A stretch of DNA of 64,000 nucleotides from assembly GCF_003952225.1 (NCBI RefSeq), contig NZ_CP034437.1, positions 2,972,501 through 3,036,500 of the forward strand. The letters are read 5' to 3'. How positions within the stretch are numbered: position 1 is the stretch's first letter; each line of letters begins with the position of its first letter. Source of the DNA: Paenibacillus albus. Lineage in GTDB: Bacteria; Bacillota; Bacilli; Paenibacillales; Paenibacillaceae. The translations under genes and the position numbers were made by a program. Shown here one piece after another: positions 14,962-24,077 of the stretch. The notes beneath the pieces were generated by a model that saw nothing but the letters and a program-made list of their open reading frames with translations, did no database searches and had not been told where the DNA came from.

Positions 14962-17900
14962 ATGCAGCGCGTCGATGTGAAGGAGAAGGCAAGAAGCCGC
15001 GATATGCGTGTTCTGTCGAAGTGGAAAGAGGAAGATACGTTCAAGCAGTCTATCGTAAATCGGGAGGGTAAGCCGAATTTTGTATTCTATGAAGGTCCTC
15101 CGACAGCAAATGGTGCGCCGCACATCGGGCACATGCTTGGCCGTGTCATCAAGGATTTCATCGGACGTTACAAAACGATGGATGGTTACCGAGTTGTACG
15201 TAAGGCTGGCTGGGATACGCACGGGCTGCCGGTTGAACTAGGTGTTGAGAAGCAACTGGGCATCTCCGGCAAACAAGAGATCGAGAACTATGGCGTTGAA
15301 GCATTCATCAACAAATGTAAAAACAGCGTATTCGAGTACGAGCGTCAATGGCGCGAGCTGACTGAAGCGATCGGCTACTGGACCAACATGGACGATCCAT
15401 ACATCACGCTGAACAATAACTATATCGAGAGTGTTTGGCAGATTCTGTCGACGATTCATGGCAAAGGGCTGCTGTACCGCGGTCACCGCGTAAGCCCGTA
15501 CTGCCCTTGCTGCCAGACGACGCTTAGCTCGCATGAAGTGGCACAAGGCTACGAAGACGTGAAGGATCTTAGTGCAACGGTGAAGTTCAAGCTTGTTGAT
15601 TCGAATGAATCCGTGCTTGCATGGACGACGACGCCTTGGACGCTTCCGGCGAACGTGGCGCTTGCTGTCAATCCGAATTTGGAATACGTACGTGTTGCTC
15701 AAGGCGGGGAAGTATTTATCGTCGCTAAAGCACTCGCCGAGAGTGTGTTCAAAGGCGAGTACGAGGTTGGCGAGGAGCTGAAAGGCGAAGAGTTGCTTGG
15801 TCTCAAATATTCGCCTCCGTTCAAATATGTGGAAGTCGAGAATGGCCACTTTATCATTGGCGGCGACTTCGTCAGCGATACAAGCGGTACAGGTATCGTT
15901 CATATTGCTCCCGCACACGGTGACGATGACTACAAGGTTGCCCGCGCGAATGGCGTAAGCTTCCTGAACGTTGTCGATAACGCGGGTCGTTATGTGGATG
16001 CAGTCACGGATCTTGCGGGACGCTTCGTTAAAGAGTGCGACGTCGATATCGTGAAAATGCTCAGCGAGCGCGGATTGCTCTTCTCCAAAGAGCGTTATGA
16101 GCACAGCTATCCATTCTGCTGGCGTTGTAAGACGCCTCTGATCTACTATGCAACTGACAGCTGGTTCATCGAGACAACTGCCGTGAAGGATCAATTGATC
16201 GCGAACAACAGCAGCGTGGATTGGTATCCAGGTCATCTCCGTGAAGGCCGCTTCGGCAAATTCCTGGAGGATCTCGTTGACTGGAACATCAGCCGTAACC
16301 GTTACTGGGGTACGCCGCTGAACGTATGGATCTGTGATAGCTGCGGCGGACAACATTCACCAGGCAGCAGAGCGGATCTCGTGAAGCGTTCGGTGTCGCC
16401 GATCTCGGAAGATATCGAGCTGCATAAACCTTATGTGGACGAAGTGAAGCTGCACTGCCCACATTGCGAGGGCGGAGTGATGACAAGAACCTCCGAAGTT
16501 ATCGACGTTTGGTTCGACAGCGGTTCGATGCCATTCGCGCAGTATCACCATCCGTTCGAGAATGAGCAAACATTCAGCGAACAGTATCCGGCAGACATGA
16601 TCTGCGAAGGAATCGACCAAACACGCGGCTGGTTCTTCAGCTTGCTCGCCGTATCGACGCTCTATAACGGCAAAGCGCCATATAAAGCGGTCATCTCGAC
16701 AGGCCATATTCTGGATGAGAACGGCCAGAAGATGTCGAAGTCGAAGGGCAACGTTATCGATCCGTGGGAAATCATCGACGAGTATGGTACGGACGCGTTC
16801 CGCTGGGCGCTGCTTGCGGACAGTGCGCCGTGGAACAGTAAGCGGTTCTCTCGCGGCATCGTAGGTGAAGCGAAGTCGAAGGTGATCGACACGATCGTGA
16901 ACACGCATGCGTTCTTCGCGCTCTATGCTTCGATCGACGGTTATGATCCGGCATCGCAGCCGGTTCGCGTTTCTGACAATCAACTTGACCGCTGGATTGT
17001 ATCGCGCCTGAACAGCCTAATCGTTCAAGTGAATAAGAGCTTGGCGAGCTACGACTTCTTGAATGCGGCAAAAGGCATTGAAGTGTTCGTAGACGAAATG
17101 AGCAACTGGTACATCCGCCGTTCGCGTGACCGGTTCTGGGGCAGCGGCTTGACGGATGATAAGCTGGACGCATACGGCACGCTTCGTTCTGTACTGTTGA
17201 CACTTTCCCGTTTAATTGCGCCGTATGCACCGCTCCTTGCTGAGGATGTATATACGAACCTTGGCGACGGCAGCAGCGTTCATCTGGCTGACTATCCGAA
17301 GGCAGATGAAGCGGCAATCGACGAGAAGCTTGAGCGTGATATGGAAACAGCAAGACAGATCGTTGAGCTGGCACGCAACGTCCGTAACGAAACAGGCATC
17401 AAGACGCGTCAGCCGCTCTCCGAGCTGATCGTTGCGCTTGATAACGAGTTTGATCTTGCGCCATACGAAGATGTCATCAAGGATGAAATCAACGTCAAGG
17501 CGATCACTATCGCAAGCGGCGACAGCGGCTTCGTTGACTTCACATTTAAGCTGAACTTGAAAGTGGCGGGCAAGAAGTATGGCAAGCATGTCGGACCAAT
17601 CCAAGGCTACTTGAAATCGCTGACTGCCGAGCAAACGAGCGAGATCGTTAAAGCTGGCGTATTGAGCTTCACTTCTGCGGAAGGCGAGAGCTTCGATATT
17701 ACGCTTGATGAGCTGCTCGTGGAGAAACAAGCGAAGTCCGGGTTTGCATCGGCTTCCGGCTATCAGCTGACGGTAGCGGTCAACACGGATATTACACCTG
17801 AGCTGGAACAGGAAGGCCTTGTACGCGAAGTGATTCGCGCTGTGCAAGACACGCGTAAGAAGCTCGATCTGCCAATCGAGATGCGCGTTCACCTTGTGCT

Positions 17901-18057
17901 TGATGCAGATGCAGAGCTGCAAGCGGCGCTTACGGCGTTCGAAGCCGTTCTTTTCGAGAACGTACTGCTGAAGAGTGTCGAGTATGCGAAAGCAGAAGAC
18001 ATGGAACGCGTATCGCTTGGGGATCGCGAGATTGGAATTTCCGTTGTAAGGGTATAG
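14962..18057 (+). CDS. ileS: Isoleucyl-tRNA synthetase, long (IleS2-like) form
   Basis: Class Ia synthetase that charges tRNA-Ile, 1031 residues, about 110 longer than Bacillus subtilis IleS. HIGH is at residues 54-57 in GPPTANGAPHIGHML, and KMSKS is at 590-594. The GPPTANGAPHIGH context, length and C-terminal extension resemble the eukaryote-like IleS2 group, some members of which are insensitive to mupirocin; canonical IleS1 has GPPYANGNIHIGH. The editing domain (WTTTPWTLPAN) and the tRNA-binding C-terminus are complete. Expression is T-box controlled. The subclass call is from motif reading only. Confidence 0.95.
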   Translation: MQRVDVKEKARSRDMRVLSKWKEEDTFKQSIVNREGKPNFVFYEGPPTANGAPHIGHMLGRVIKDFIGRYKTMDGYRVVRKAGWDTHGLPVELGVEKQLGISGKQEIENYGVEAFINKCKNSVFEYERQWRELTEAIGYWTNMDDPYITLNNNYIESVWQILSTIHGKGLLYRGHRVSPYCPCCQTTLSSHEVAQGYEDVKDLSATVKFKLVDSNESVLAWTTTPWTLPANVALAVNPNLEYVRVAQGGEVFIVAKALAESVFKGEYEVGEELKGEELLGLKYSPPFKYVEVENGHFIIGGDFVSDTSGTGIVHIAPAHGDDDYKVARANGVSFLNVVDNAGRYVDAVTDLAGRFVKECDVDIVKMLSERGLLFSKERYEHSYPFCWRCKTPLIYYATDSWFIETTAVKDQLIANNSSVDWYPGHLREGRFGKFLEDLVDWNISRNRYWGTPLNVWICDSCGGQHSPGSRADLVKRSVSPISEDIELHKPYVDEVKLHCPHCEGGVMTRTSEVIDVWFDSGSMPFAQYHHPFENEQTFSEQYPADMICEGIDQTRGWFFSLLAVSTLYNGKAPYKAVISTGHILDENGQKMSKSKGNVIDPWEIIDEYGTDAFRWALLADSAPWNSKRFSRGIVGEAKSKVIDTIVNTHAFFALYASIDGYDPASQPVRVSDNQLDRWIVSRLNSLIVQVNKSLASYDFLNAAKGIEVFVDEMSNWYIRRSRDRFWGSGLTDDKLDAYGTLRSVLLTLSRLIAPYAPLLAEDVYTNLGDGSSVHLADYPKADEAAIDEKLERDMETARQIVELARNVRNETGIKTRQPLSELIVALDNEFDLAPYEDVIKDEINVKAITIASGDSGFVDFTFKLNLKVAGKKYGKHVGPIQGYLKSLTAEQTSEIVKAGVLSFTSAEGESFDITLDELLVEKQAKSGFASASGYQLTVAVNTDITPELEQEGLVREVIRAVQDTRKKLDLPIEMRVHLVLDADAELQAALTAFEAVLFENVLLKSVEYAKAEDMERVSLGDREIGISVVRV

Positions 18058-18085
18058 TAATCTCATAGCAGCAAACAACACGAAC

Positions 18086-18153
18086 GCCCATGCATTCTGC
18101 TTGCGGTGAGCGGCATTTGCCGCTCGCGCGCAAGGAAGTGCATGGGCTTTGTT
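18086..18153 (+). terminator. Long-stem terminator after ileS
   Basis: GCCCATGCA (18086-18094) pairs with TGCATGGGC (18139-18147). An inner CTTGCG/CGCAAG and GAGCGGC/GCCGCTC make a nearly continuous long hairpin, followed by TTTGTTTG. Confidence 0.75.
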
Positions 18154-18180
18154 TGTGATGCACCCTGGGGAGGGATATCT

Positions 18181-18513
18181 ATGACGGAAGTCAATGATGA
18201 ACAGGATCTGAAGAGGGTTCGGCATTCGCTCGACGCGCTTGAGAAGCGTCTGCAGAAAGTCGTCATCGAGATGGAGCGGTCGCAAATTGCCGATTATGTT
18301 ACGCTTCTGAATCGGCCGTTCTCGCTCATGTGGCGCAACCTGCTTGGCGGCACGTCGCGCGGTATCGGCATCGCGATCGGATTTACTTTCTTTGCAGCGA
18401 CGATTCTGTACGTGCTTCAGCTGCTCGGTGCGCTTAATTTGCCTATAATAGGTGACTATATTGCCGATATTGTCCGCATCGTTCAGCATCAGCTTGAAGG
18501 CAAAACTTACTGA
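18181..18513 (+). CDS. DUF5665 domain membrane protein
   Basis: Small protein of 110 residues. The N-terminal half is a charged helix (about residues 1-40), followed by the motif LLNRPFSLMWRNLLGGTSRGIG and one or two membrane segments (FTFFAATILYVLQLLGAL). It ends in LPIIGDYIADIVRIV. This pattern is typical of the DUF5665 family, whose function is unknown. The ATG at 18181 has GGGAGGG 6 bases upstream. It lies downstream of ileS and converges on the yteA-like gene. Confidence 0.82.
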   Translation: MTEVNDEQDLKRVRHSLDALEKRLQKVVIEMERSQIADYVTLLNRPFSLMWRNLLGGTSRGIGIAIGFTFFAATILYVLQLLGALNLPIIGDYIADIVRIVQHQLEGKTY

Positions 18514-18558
18514 CGGTCAATACACCAATAATCGAATTATAGGGCGATCTAAGTGCTG

Positions 18559-19269
18559 CTACTCCAGCGTGTGGTCGCCTTCTTCATGCTCCATGTAGCT
18601 GTAATATTCTTTATTGCGCACTACGCTGACATGCTTGCCCGTAATGTCGGTGGCCAGGAAGCTTTCGAGCGATTCAACATAGCCATCGGCTTCATCGGCT
18701 TCAATGCCGACTTCATCGTAGCGCTGTACATTCGCGTTCTCTGACATGGCCGGCGAATCGGAGTTGCCGTACGATTCAACGATTTGCCAAGCATCTTCGC
18801 CATCGAAGCCATTGTAGCCGTCCTCGTGGTCATCCATGCTGGTTCTTCCAAATGGGGGAGACAGATATTGTTCCTCCACAGGCCGATGGTCCGATACGTC
18901 CTGACGAGGCGAATGCGCCGTGCAATAGAGAGTATCCGGCAGCGCCTGCAGACGCGCGTGCGAGATCTGCACGCCGCAAGTGCTGCATTTGCCGTACGAG
19001 CCGTTTTCCATGGCCTCCAGTGCTGCGTTGATGCGATTCAAGTGAAGCTCTTCCTGTTCATGCAGCGCAATATCCTTGCCGCGCTCATAGGTTTCTGTTG
19101 CCGCATCGGCAGGATGATTGTCGTAGGAGGACAAATCGCCGGAGGCATCTTTGTATGAATTGGCTAAGCCATAATGATCGCTGCTGGCTAACCGCTGTTC
19201 AATTGCAGCCTTCTCAACGACAAGGCTGCTCCGCAAGTTGCTGAGCTGGTTATTCGTAAGTTTCGTCAT
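18559..19269 (-). CDS. yteA: YteA family sporulation protein (TraR/DksA-type zinc finger)
   Basis: Protein of 236 residues, read right to left. The first half is helical (KLTNNQLSNLRSSLVVEKAA), followed by the zinc-finger region CSTCGVQISHARLQALPDT with Cys95, Cys98 and Cys116. The fourth ligand position holds His119 instead of Cys. The acidic tail has EEADGYVESLESF-like sequence. The YteA family is linked to sporulation; its DksA-like fold suggests RNA polymerase contact, but this is inference. The ATG at 19269 follows AGAGGG by 9 bases; the longer upstream frame lacks support. It diverges from lspA. Confidence 0.85.
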   Translation of the reverse strand: MTKLTNNQLSNLRSSLVVEKAAIEQRLASSDHYGLANSYKDASGDLSSYDNHPADAATETYERGKDIALHEQEELHLNRINAALEAMENGSYGKCSTCGVQISHARLQALPDTLYCTAHSPRQDVSDHRPVEEQYLSPPFGRTSMDDHEDGYNGFDGEDAWQIVESYGNSDSPAMSENANVQRYDEVGIEADEADGYVESLESFLATDITGKHVSVVRNKEYYSYMEHEEGDHTLE

Positions 19270-19428
19270 CAGTGCAAGCCCTCTTTTCGTCTTCGCTTGG
19301 TGGTGATTTGCATTTCGCTGCTTCGTGACGATAGTTTCTGCACTGAGCGCCAATTTTAGAGACGGGCATTGATGGATACACTGGCAGTAGGGCGGCATGC
19401 GCGCCTCTAGTCTGCGATAGCCTTCGTA

Positions 19429-19437
19429 TGCTACAAT
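19429..19437 (+). promoter_or_regulatory. Extended -10 promoter of lspA
   Basis: TGCTACAAT combines an extended TG element with a TACAAT -10 box, 25 bases before the lspA start. No good -35 is visible. It lies in the divergent region between yteA and lspA. Confidence 0.55.
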
Positions 19438-19461
19438 GTTTGGGACAAGGGGGCATATGCT

Positions 19462-20004
19462 GTGAAATACTACTATTATTGGCTCGCGGTATTCGTATTT
19501 GTAGTGGACTATTTGAGCAAAAAATGGATCGAGCACAGCTTGACGCTCGGCGAGATGAAGCCTGTGATTGGCGATTTCTTCGTCATCACGTCCGTCCGGA
19601 ACAAAGGCGCAGCATTCAGCATTTTGCAGAATCAGCGGATCTTTTTCATTGCCATCACAATCATCGTCATTGTAGGCATCGTTTGGTACATAACGAGAAT
19701 TCGTAATACCGGCAGAGCATTGCTTCTTGCAGGGCTAGGCATGGTGCTTGGCGGCGCACTTGGCAACTTCATGGAGCGCGCACTGTATGGTGAAGTGGTG
19801 GATTTCCTGCAGTTTACTTTTGGCAGCTATGTGTTCCCTATATTTAATTTGGCAGACTCGGGTATTTTTGTCGGTGTCGTCCTGATCCTGCTGGATGCGT
19901 TTATTACTTCGAAGAATGAGAAGAACGGAGATTCAAATGACAGACAAGAACGAAATGGACAAGATGAGCTTACTGGACAACAAGGAGAGCAATTTATTGG
20001 GTGA
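19462..20004 (+). CDS. lspA: Lipoprotein signal peptidase LspA
   Basis: Membrane aspartic protease (signal peptidase II) that cuts prolipoproteins before the lipidated Cys; 180 residues. Four membrane segments are visible. Family motifs are DYLSKKW, NKGAAFSIL, GGALGNFMERALYGEVVDFLQF (one catalytic Asp in VVDF) and FNLADSGI (second catalytic Asp). The start is a GTG at 19462 after AAGGGGG. The hydrophilic tail of about 25 residues overlaps the rluD start by 68 bases. It would process the many lipoproteins encoded in this window. Confidence 0.96.
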   Translation: MKYYYYWLAVFVFVVDYLSKKWIEHSLTLGEMKPVIGDFFVITSVRNKGAAFSILQNQRIFFIAITIIVIVGIVWYITRIRNTGRALLLAGLGMVLGGALGNFMERALYGEVVDFLQFTFGSYVFPIFNLADSGIFVGVVLILLDAFITSKNEKNGDSNDRQERNGQDELTGQQGEQFIG

Positions 20005-20920
20005 GGAGCCGCTGGCTTTCGCGGTAGAAGAAACCGATGCCGGCGAGCGCCTTGATAAATATGTGACGGAGAGCATCGAAGAAGGAACTGTATCCCGCAC
20101 GCAAGTGCAGGAATGGATCAAGAGCGGAGCTGTTCTCGTGAACGGACGAGCCGTCAAAGCGAACTATAAACTAGCCGTGGCCGATCAGGTCACGGTTATT
20201 ATTCCTGAACCGGAAGAAGCGGTCATCGAAGCACAGCAGATCCCGCTCGATATCGTCTATGAAGACAGTGACGTTATCGTCATTAACAAGCCGCGCGGTA
20301 TGGTTGTTCATCCTGCTGTGGGTCACTATTCCGGTACGGTCGTGAATGCGCTGATGTACCATTGCACAGACCTCTCCGGGATTAACGGAGTGATGCGCCC
20401 TGGTATCGTGCACCGGATCGACAAAGACACTTCGGGCTTGTTAATGGCAGCCAAGAATGATCTTGCGCATGCATCACTCGCGGCGCAGCTCAAGGAGCAT
20501 AGCGTTACCCGCAAGTATCTGGCACTTGTTCACGGCAATATGCCGCATGAGCATGGAACGGTCGATGCTCCGATCGGAAGAGATCCAAAGGATCGGAAAA
20601 TGTACACGGTCATCCACAAAGGCAGCAAGCACGCGGTCACTCATTTTCAAGTGGTTGAACGATTCGGCGATTACACGCTGCTCGAGCTGAAGCTCGAAAC
20701 CGGACGTACACATCAGATTCGCGTACACATGAAATACATCGAGCATCCGCTTGCCGGCGATCCCCTCTATGGACGGAATAAGACGATCGGTCTCAAGGGG
20801 CAAGCGCTTCATGCGGCGGTACTCGGATTCGTGCATCCGCGCACGGGGGAATATATGGAATTCGAAGCGCCGATTCCGCCGGATATGGAGCATGAGTTGA
20901 TGATTCTGCGTCAGCGCTAA
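19937..20920 (+). CDS. rluD: RluD family 23S rRNA pseudouridine synthase (YlyB)
   Basis: RNA-modifying enzyme of 327 residues. An N-terminal S4 domain spans about residues 27-85 (GERLDKYVTESI). The catalytic domain has HRIDKDTSGLL with the catalytic Asp162, then LVHGNMP and LKLETGRTHQIRVH. The ATG at 19937 has GGAG 6 bases upstream and lies within the 3' end of lspA. The lspA-ylyB pairing is the Bacillus order and precedes the pyr region. Which uridine is modified cannot be read from the sequence. Confidence 0.93.
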   Translation: MTDKNEMDKMSLLDNKESNLLGEEPLAFAVEETDAGERLDKYVTESIEEGTVSRTQVQEWIKSGAVLVNGRAVKANYKLAVADQVTVIIPEPEEAVIEAQQIPLDIVYEDSDVIVINKPRGMVVHPAVGHYSGTVVNALMYHCTDLSGINGVMRPGIVHRIDKDTSGLLMAAKNDLAHASLAAQLKEHSVTRKYLALVHGNMPHEHGTVDAPIGRDPKDRKMYTVIHKGSKHAVTHFQVVERFGDYTLLELKLETGRTHQIRVHMKYIEHPLAGDPLYGRNKTIGLKGQALHAAVLGFVHPRTGEYMEFEAPIPPDMEHELMILRQR

Positions 20921-21029
20921 ATGTAGATTAGTGCAAACTTTTCGCCATATACTTTATGTGGCTTCAAGCACCCGATAAGCTATGATTAATTCAAATTAGT
21001 ATTAGTGATACGAAGGGTGAGGAATGTCC

Positions 21030-22265
21030 ATGACACAAATTAATCAAAACTATACACAGCTGCAAGGCAGCTACTTGTTCTCCGAAATCGCGAAGCGCCG
21101 TACGAAGTTTATCCAGGATAACCCGAACGCTCAGATCATCAGCCTCGGTATTGGCGACGTAACTCGCGGCTTGCCAGACGCGATCACGAAAGCGATGCAC
21201 GCAGCGGTAGACGAGCTTTCGAATCCCGGCACATTCCGCGGCTATGGCCCGGAGCAAGGCTATGACTTCCTGATCAACGATATTATCAATAACGATTACA
21301 AAGCGCGCGGCATCGACATCGGCACGAATGAAGTATTCGTGAGCGACGGCTCCAAGTGCGACGTTGGTAATATTCAAGAGATCTTCAGCGACAACGCGGT
21401 CGTAGCCGTACAAGATCCGGTTTACCCGGTTTATGTGGATACGAACGTTATGGCTGGCCGTTCCGGCAAGTTCAATAAAGAAACGAACCAATACGAGAAC
21501 ATCGTTTACTTGAAGTGCGATGCTTCCAATAACTTCACGCCAAGCCTGCCTGACCGCAAAGTTGACCTCATTTACCTTTGCTACCCGAACAATCCGACGG
21601 GCATGACGCTGTCGAAGGAAGAACTGAAGCGCTGGGTTGATTTTGCAAAAGCGAATGACTGCATCATTCTGTACGATTCCGCGTACGAAGCATTCATTCA
21701 AGAAGCAGACGTTCCGCGCAGCATCTACGAGATCGAAGGCGCGAAGGAAGTTGCCATCGAATTCCGCAGCTTCTCGAAGACAGCCGGCTTCACAGGCGTT
21801 CGCTGCGCATACACAGTGGTGCCTCGCGAGCTGAAAGCGAAGGATGCAGACGGTAACGTATTGCTCGTTAACGATCTGTGGAATCGCCGCCACACAACGA
21901 AGTTCAACGGTGTATCTTATGTAACGCAGCGCGGCGCATCGGCGATCTACTCGCCGGAAGGTAAAGCGCAAATCGCTTCCATCATCGATTACTACATGAC
22001 GAATGCTAGCATTATCCGTGAAGGTCTATCTTCGCTCGGTCTTGAAGTATTCGGCGGCGTGAACGCGCCTTACATTTGGTTGAAGACGCCAAACGGTCTT
22101 GATTCATGGGCATTCTTCGACAAGCTTCTGTCGGAAGCGAACATTGTTGGAACGCCGGGCGTCGGCTTCGGTCAAGCAGGTCAAGGCTACTTCCGCTTAA
22201 CGGCGTTCGGAAGCCTCGAGAATACGGAAAAAGCGGTTGAACGGATCACGAAATTGTCGCTGTAA
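21030..22265 (+). CDS. dapL: LL-diaminopimelate aminotransferase DapL
   Basis: PLP-dependent fold-type I aminotransferase that converts tetrahydrodipicolinate directly to LL-diaminopimelate for lysine and cell-wall synthesis; 411 residues. The PLP lysine is Lys250 in [50 protein letters not shown] and [10 protein letters not shown] are characteristic of DapL. The ATG at 21030 is 6 bases after GGTGAGGA; an ATG at 21024 would be too close. It stands alone between rluD and the pyr operon, a place where Bacillus subtilis has no such gene. Confidence 0.95.
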   Translation: MTQINQNYTQLQGSYLFSEIAKRRTKFIQDNPNAQIISLGIGDVTRGLPDAITKAMHAAVDELSNPGTFRGYGPEQGYDFLINDIINNDYKARGIDIGTNEVFVSDGSKCDVGNIQEIFSDNAVVAVQDPVYPVYVDTNVMAGRSGKFNKETNQYENIVYLKCDASNNFTPSLPDRKVDLIYLCYPNNPTGMTLSKEELKRWVDFAKANDCIILYDSAYEAFIQEADVPRSIYEIEGAKEVAIEFRSFSKTAGFTGVRCAYTVVPRELKAKDADGNVLLVNDLWNRRHTTKFNGVSYVTQRGASAIYSPEGKAQIASIIDYYMTNASIIREGLSSLGLEVFGGVNAPYIWLKTPNGLDSWAFFDKLLSEANIVGTPGVGFGQAGQGYFRLTAFGSLENTEKAVERITKLSL

Positions 22266-22283
22266 TCTTAGAAGAAAACAAAC

Positions 22284-22312
22284 TTGACATGCAAGTTTCG
22301 ACATGAGATAAT
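22284..22312 (+). promoter_or_regulatory. Promoter of the pyr operon
   Basis: TTGACA (22284-22289) and GATAAT (22307-22312) with a 17-base spacer. The -35 lies inside AAACTTG-N5-CAAGTTT (22280-22298), and the whole promoter is bracketed by TTAGAAGAA (22268-22276) and TTCTTCTAA (22312-22320). Confidence 0.85.
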
Positions 22313-22319
22313 TCTTCTA

Positions 22320-22507
22320 ATGAACAGCAGTACCTTTAATTCAGTCCAGAGAGGCTGGCAAGGTAACGTGATTCGCTGATTCAACCTATAGCAGGACAGT
22401 CCTATCCGCTTGCGTGCGTACGCATCAGCGGGGCTTGCCTTACATCCTATAGTTGATCACCGGCGTAAACAGTTAACTCCTTGCGAACTCTCGCAAGGAG
22501 TTTTTTT
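22320..22507 (+). promoter_or_regulatory. PyrR-binding transcription attenuator of the pyr operon
   Basis: AGTCCAGAGAGGCT at 22343-22356 matches the PyrR-binding-loop consensus. A perfect 12-bp terminator hairpin (AACTCCTTGCGA at 22475-22486 with TCGCAAGGAGTT at 22491-22502) followed by T residues stands before pyrR. With UMP/UTP, PyrR should bind the anti-antiterminator and allow termination. Only this one attenuator is visible in the operon; Bacillus subtilis has three. Confidence 0.93.
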
Positions 22508-22543
22508 GTGCCCAGCCAGCAGTTGAATGCAGCTATTCGGTGA

Positions 22544-23104
<561 letters not shown>

Positions 23105-23122
23105 AAGGAGGAAGCTTTGGAC

Positions 23123-24028
23123 ATGACAACAACTTCAACATTGATTAAACAACGAAGCTTGCTCGGACTGAAGGAACTTAGCAAAGAAGAAATAACATCA
23201 ATTCTTGATCGGGCGGCATATTGGGAAGCCAGCTCGAACAAGCTAAATCCGGTGCTGCATGAAAAATTTGTAGCGAATATGTTTTTTGAGAATAGTACAA
23301 GAACGAGGTTCTCCTTCGAAGTGGCAGAGAAACGGCTTGGCGCGCAAGTGTTGAACTTCTCGGCAGCCGTGTCCAGCGTTCAGAAGGGTGAATCCATCTA
23401 TGATACGGTCCGCACGCTGGAGTCGATGGGCATCGACGCAGGCATCATCCGGCTAAAGCCGAACGGTGTGCTGGCAGAGCTTAGCGAGAAGATCAAAGTG
23501 CCGCTTATCAACGCAGGTGACGGCAACAATGAGCATCCGACGCAAGGACTGCTCGATCTGTATACGATGCGCAAGCAGTTTGGTGAGCTGAAGGGACTGA
23601 CGGTCACGATTATCGGCGATGTGCTTCATAGCCGAGTGGCTCGCTCGAATCTGTATGCTCTGCAGAAGTTTGGCGCGAACGTGCAGTTCTGCTCGCCCGA
23701 CAATCTGCGAGCACCGGAGTTGAACGCCCCTTATGTCACGATGGAAGAAGCGCTTCGCTCGGACGTCGTCATGATGCTGCGCGTGCAGCTTGAACGCCAT
23801 GAAGGCGGCATGATGGGACCGGCAGAAGCGTATCGCGAGCAGTTCGGTTTAACGGAGGAACGTGCAGCGACAATCGTGCCGCATGCGATCATCATGCACC
23901 CGGCACCGATTAACCGCGGCGTCGAGATCGACGATGCGGTCATCGAAAGTCCGCAATCGCGCATTTTCCCGCAGATGGAGAACGGTGTGCCGATCCGGAT
24001 GGCGGTAATTGAAAGGGCGCTTGCCTAA
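23123..24028 (+). CDS. pyrB: Aspartate carbamoyltransferase catalytic subunit PyrB
   Basis: Catalyses carbamoyl phosphate plus aspartate to carbamoyl aspartate, the second pyrimidine step; about 301 residues. The carbamoyl-phosphate site FFENSTRTRFSFE, then NAGDGNNEHPTQGLLDLY and MHPAPINRG are complete. No regulatory PyrI follows, as in Bacillus. A TTG at 23117 (5 bases after AAGGAGG) competes with the ATG at 23123 as start; both are in frame. Confidence 0.96.
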   Translation: MTTTSTLIKQRSLLGLKELSKEEITSILDRAAYWEASSNKLNPVLHEKFVANMFFENSTRTRFSFEVAEKRLGAQVLNFSAAVSSVQKGESIYDTVRTLESMGIDAGIIRLKPNGVLAELSEKIKVPLINAGDGNNEHPTQGLLDLYTMRKQFGELKGLTVTIIGDVLHSRVARSNLYALQKFGANVQFCSPDNLRAPELNAPYVTMEEALRSDVVMMLRVQLERHEGGMMGPAEAYREQFGLTEERAATIVPHAIIMHPAPINRGVEIDDAVIESPQSRIFPQMENGVPIRMAVIERALA

Positions 24029-24077
24029 CAACAGCTAGTAAAGCAACGCATTCGAACATAAAGGAGAACGACTAATC

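Noticed and set aside
17212-18489. Minus-strand open frame of about 425 codons over the end of ileS and the DUF5665 gene
   Set aside because: It covers two plus-strand genes and a terminator. The composition is Arg/His/Cys-rich and unlike a protein.
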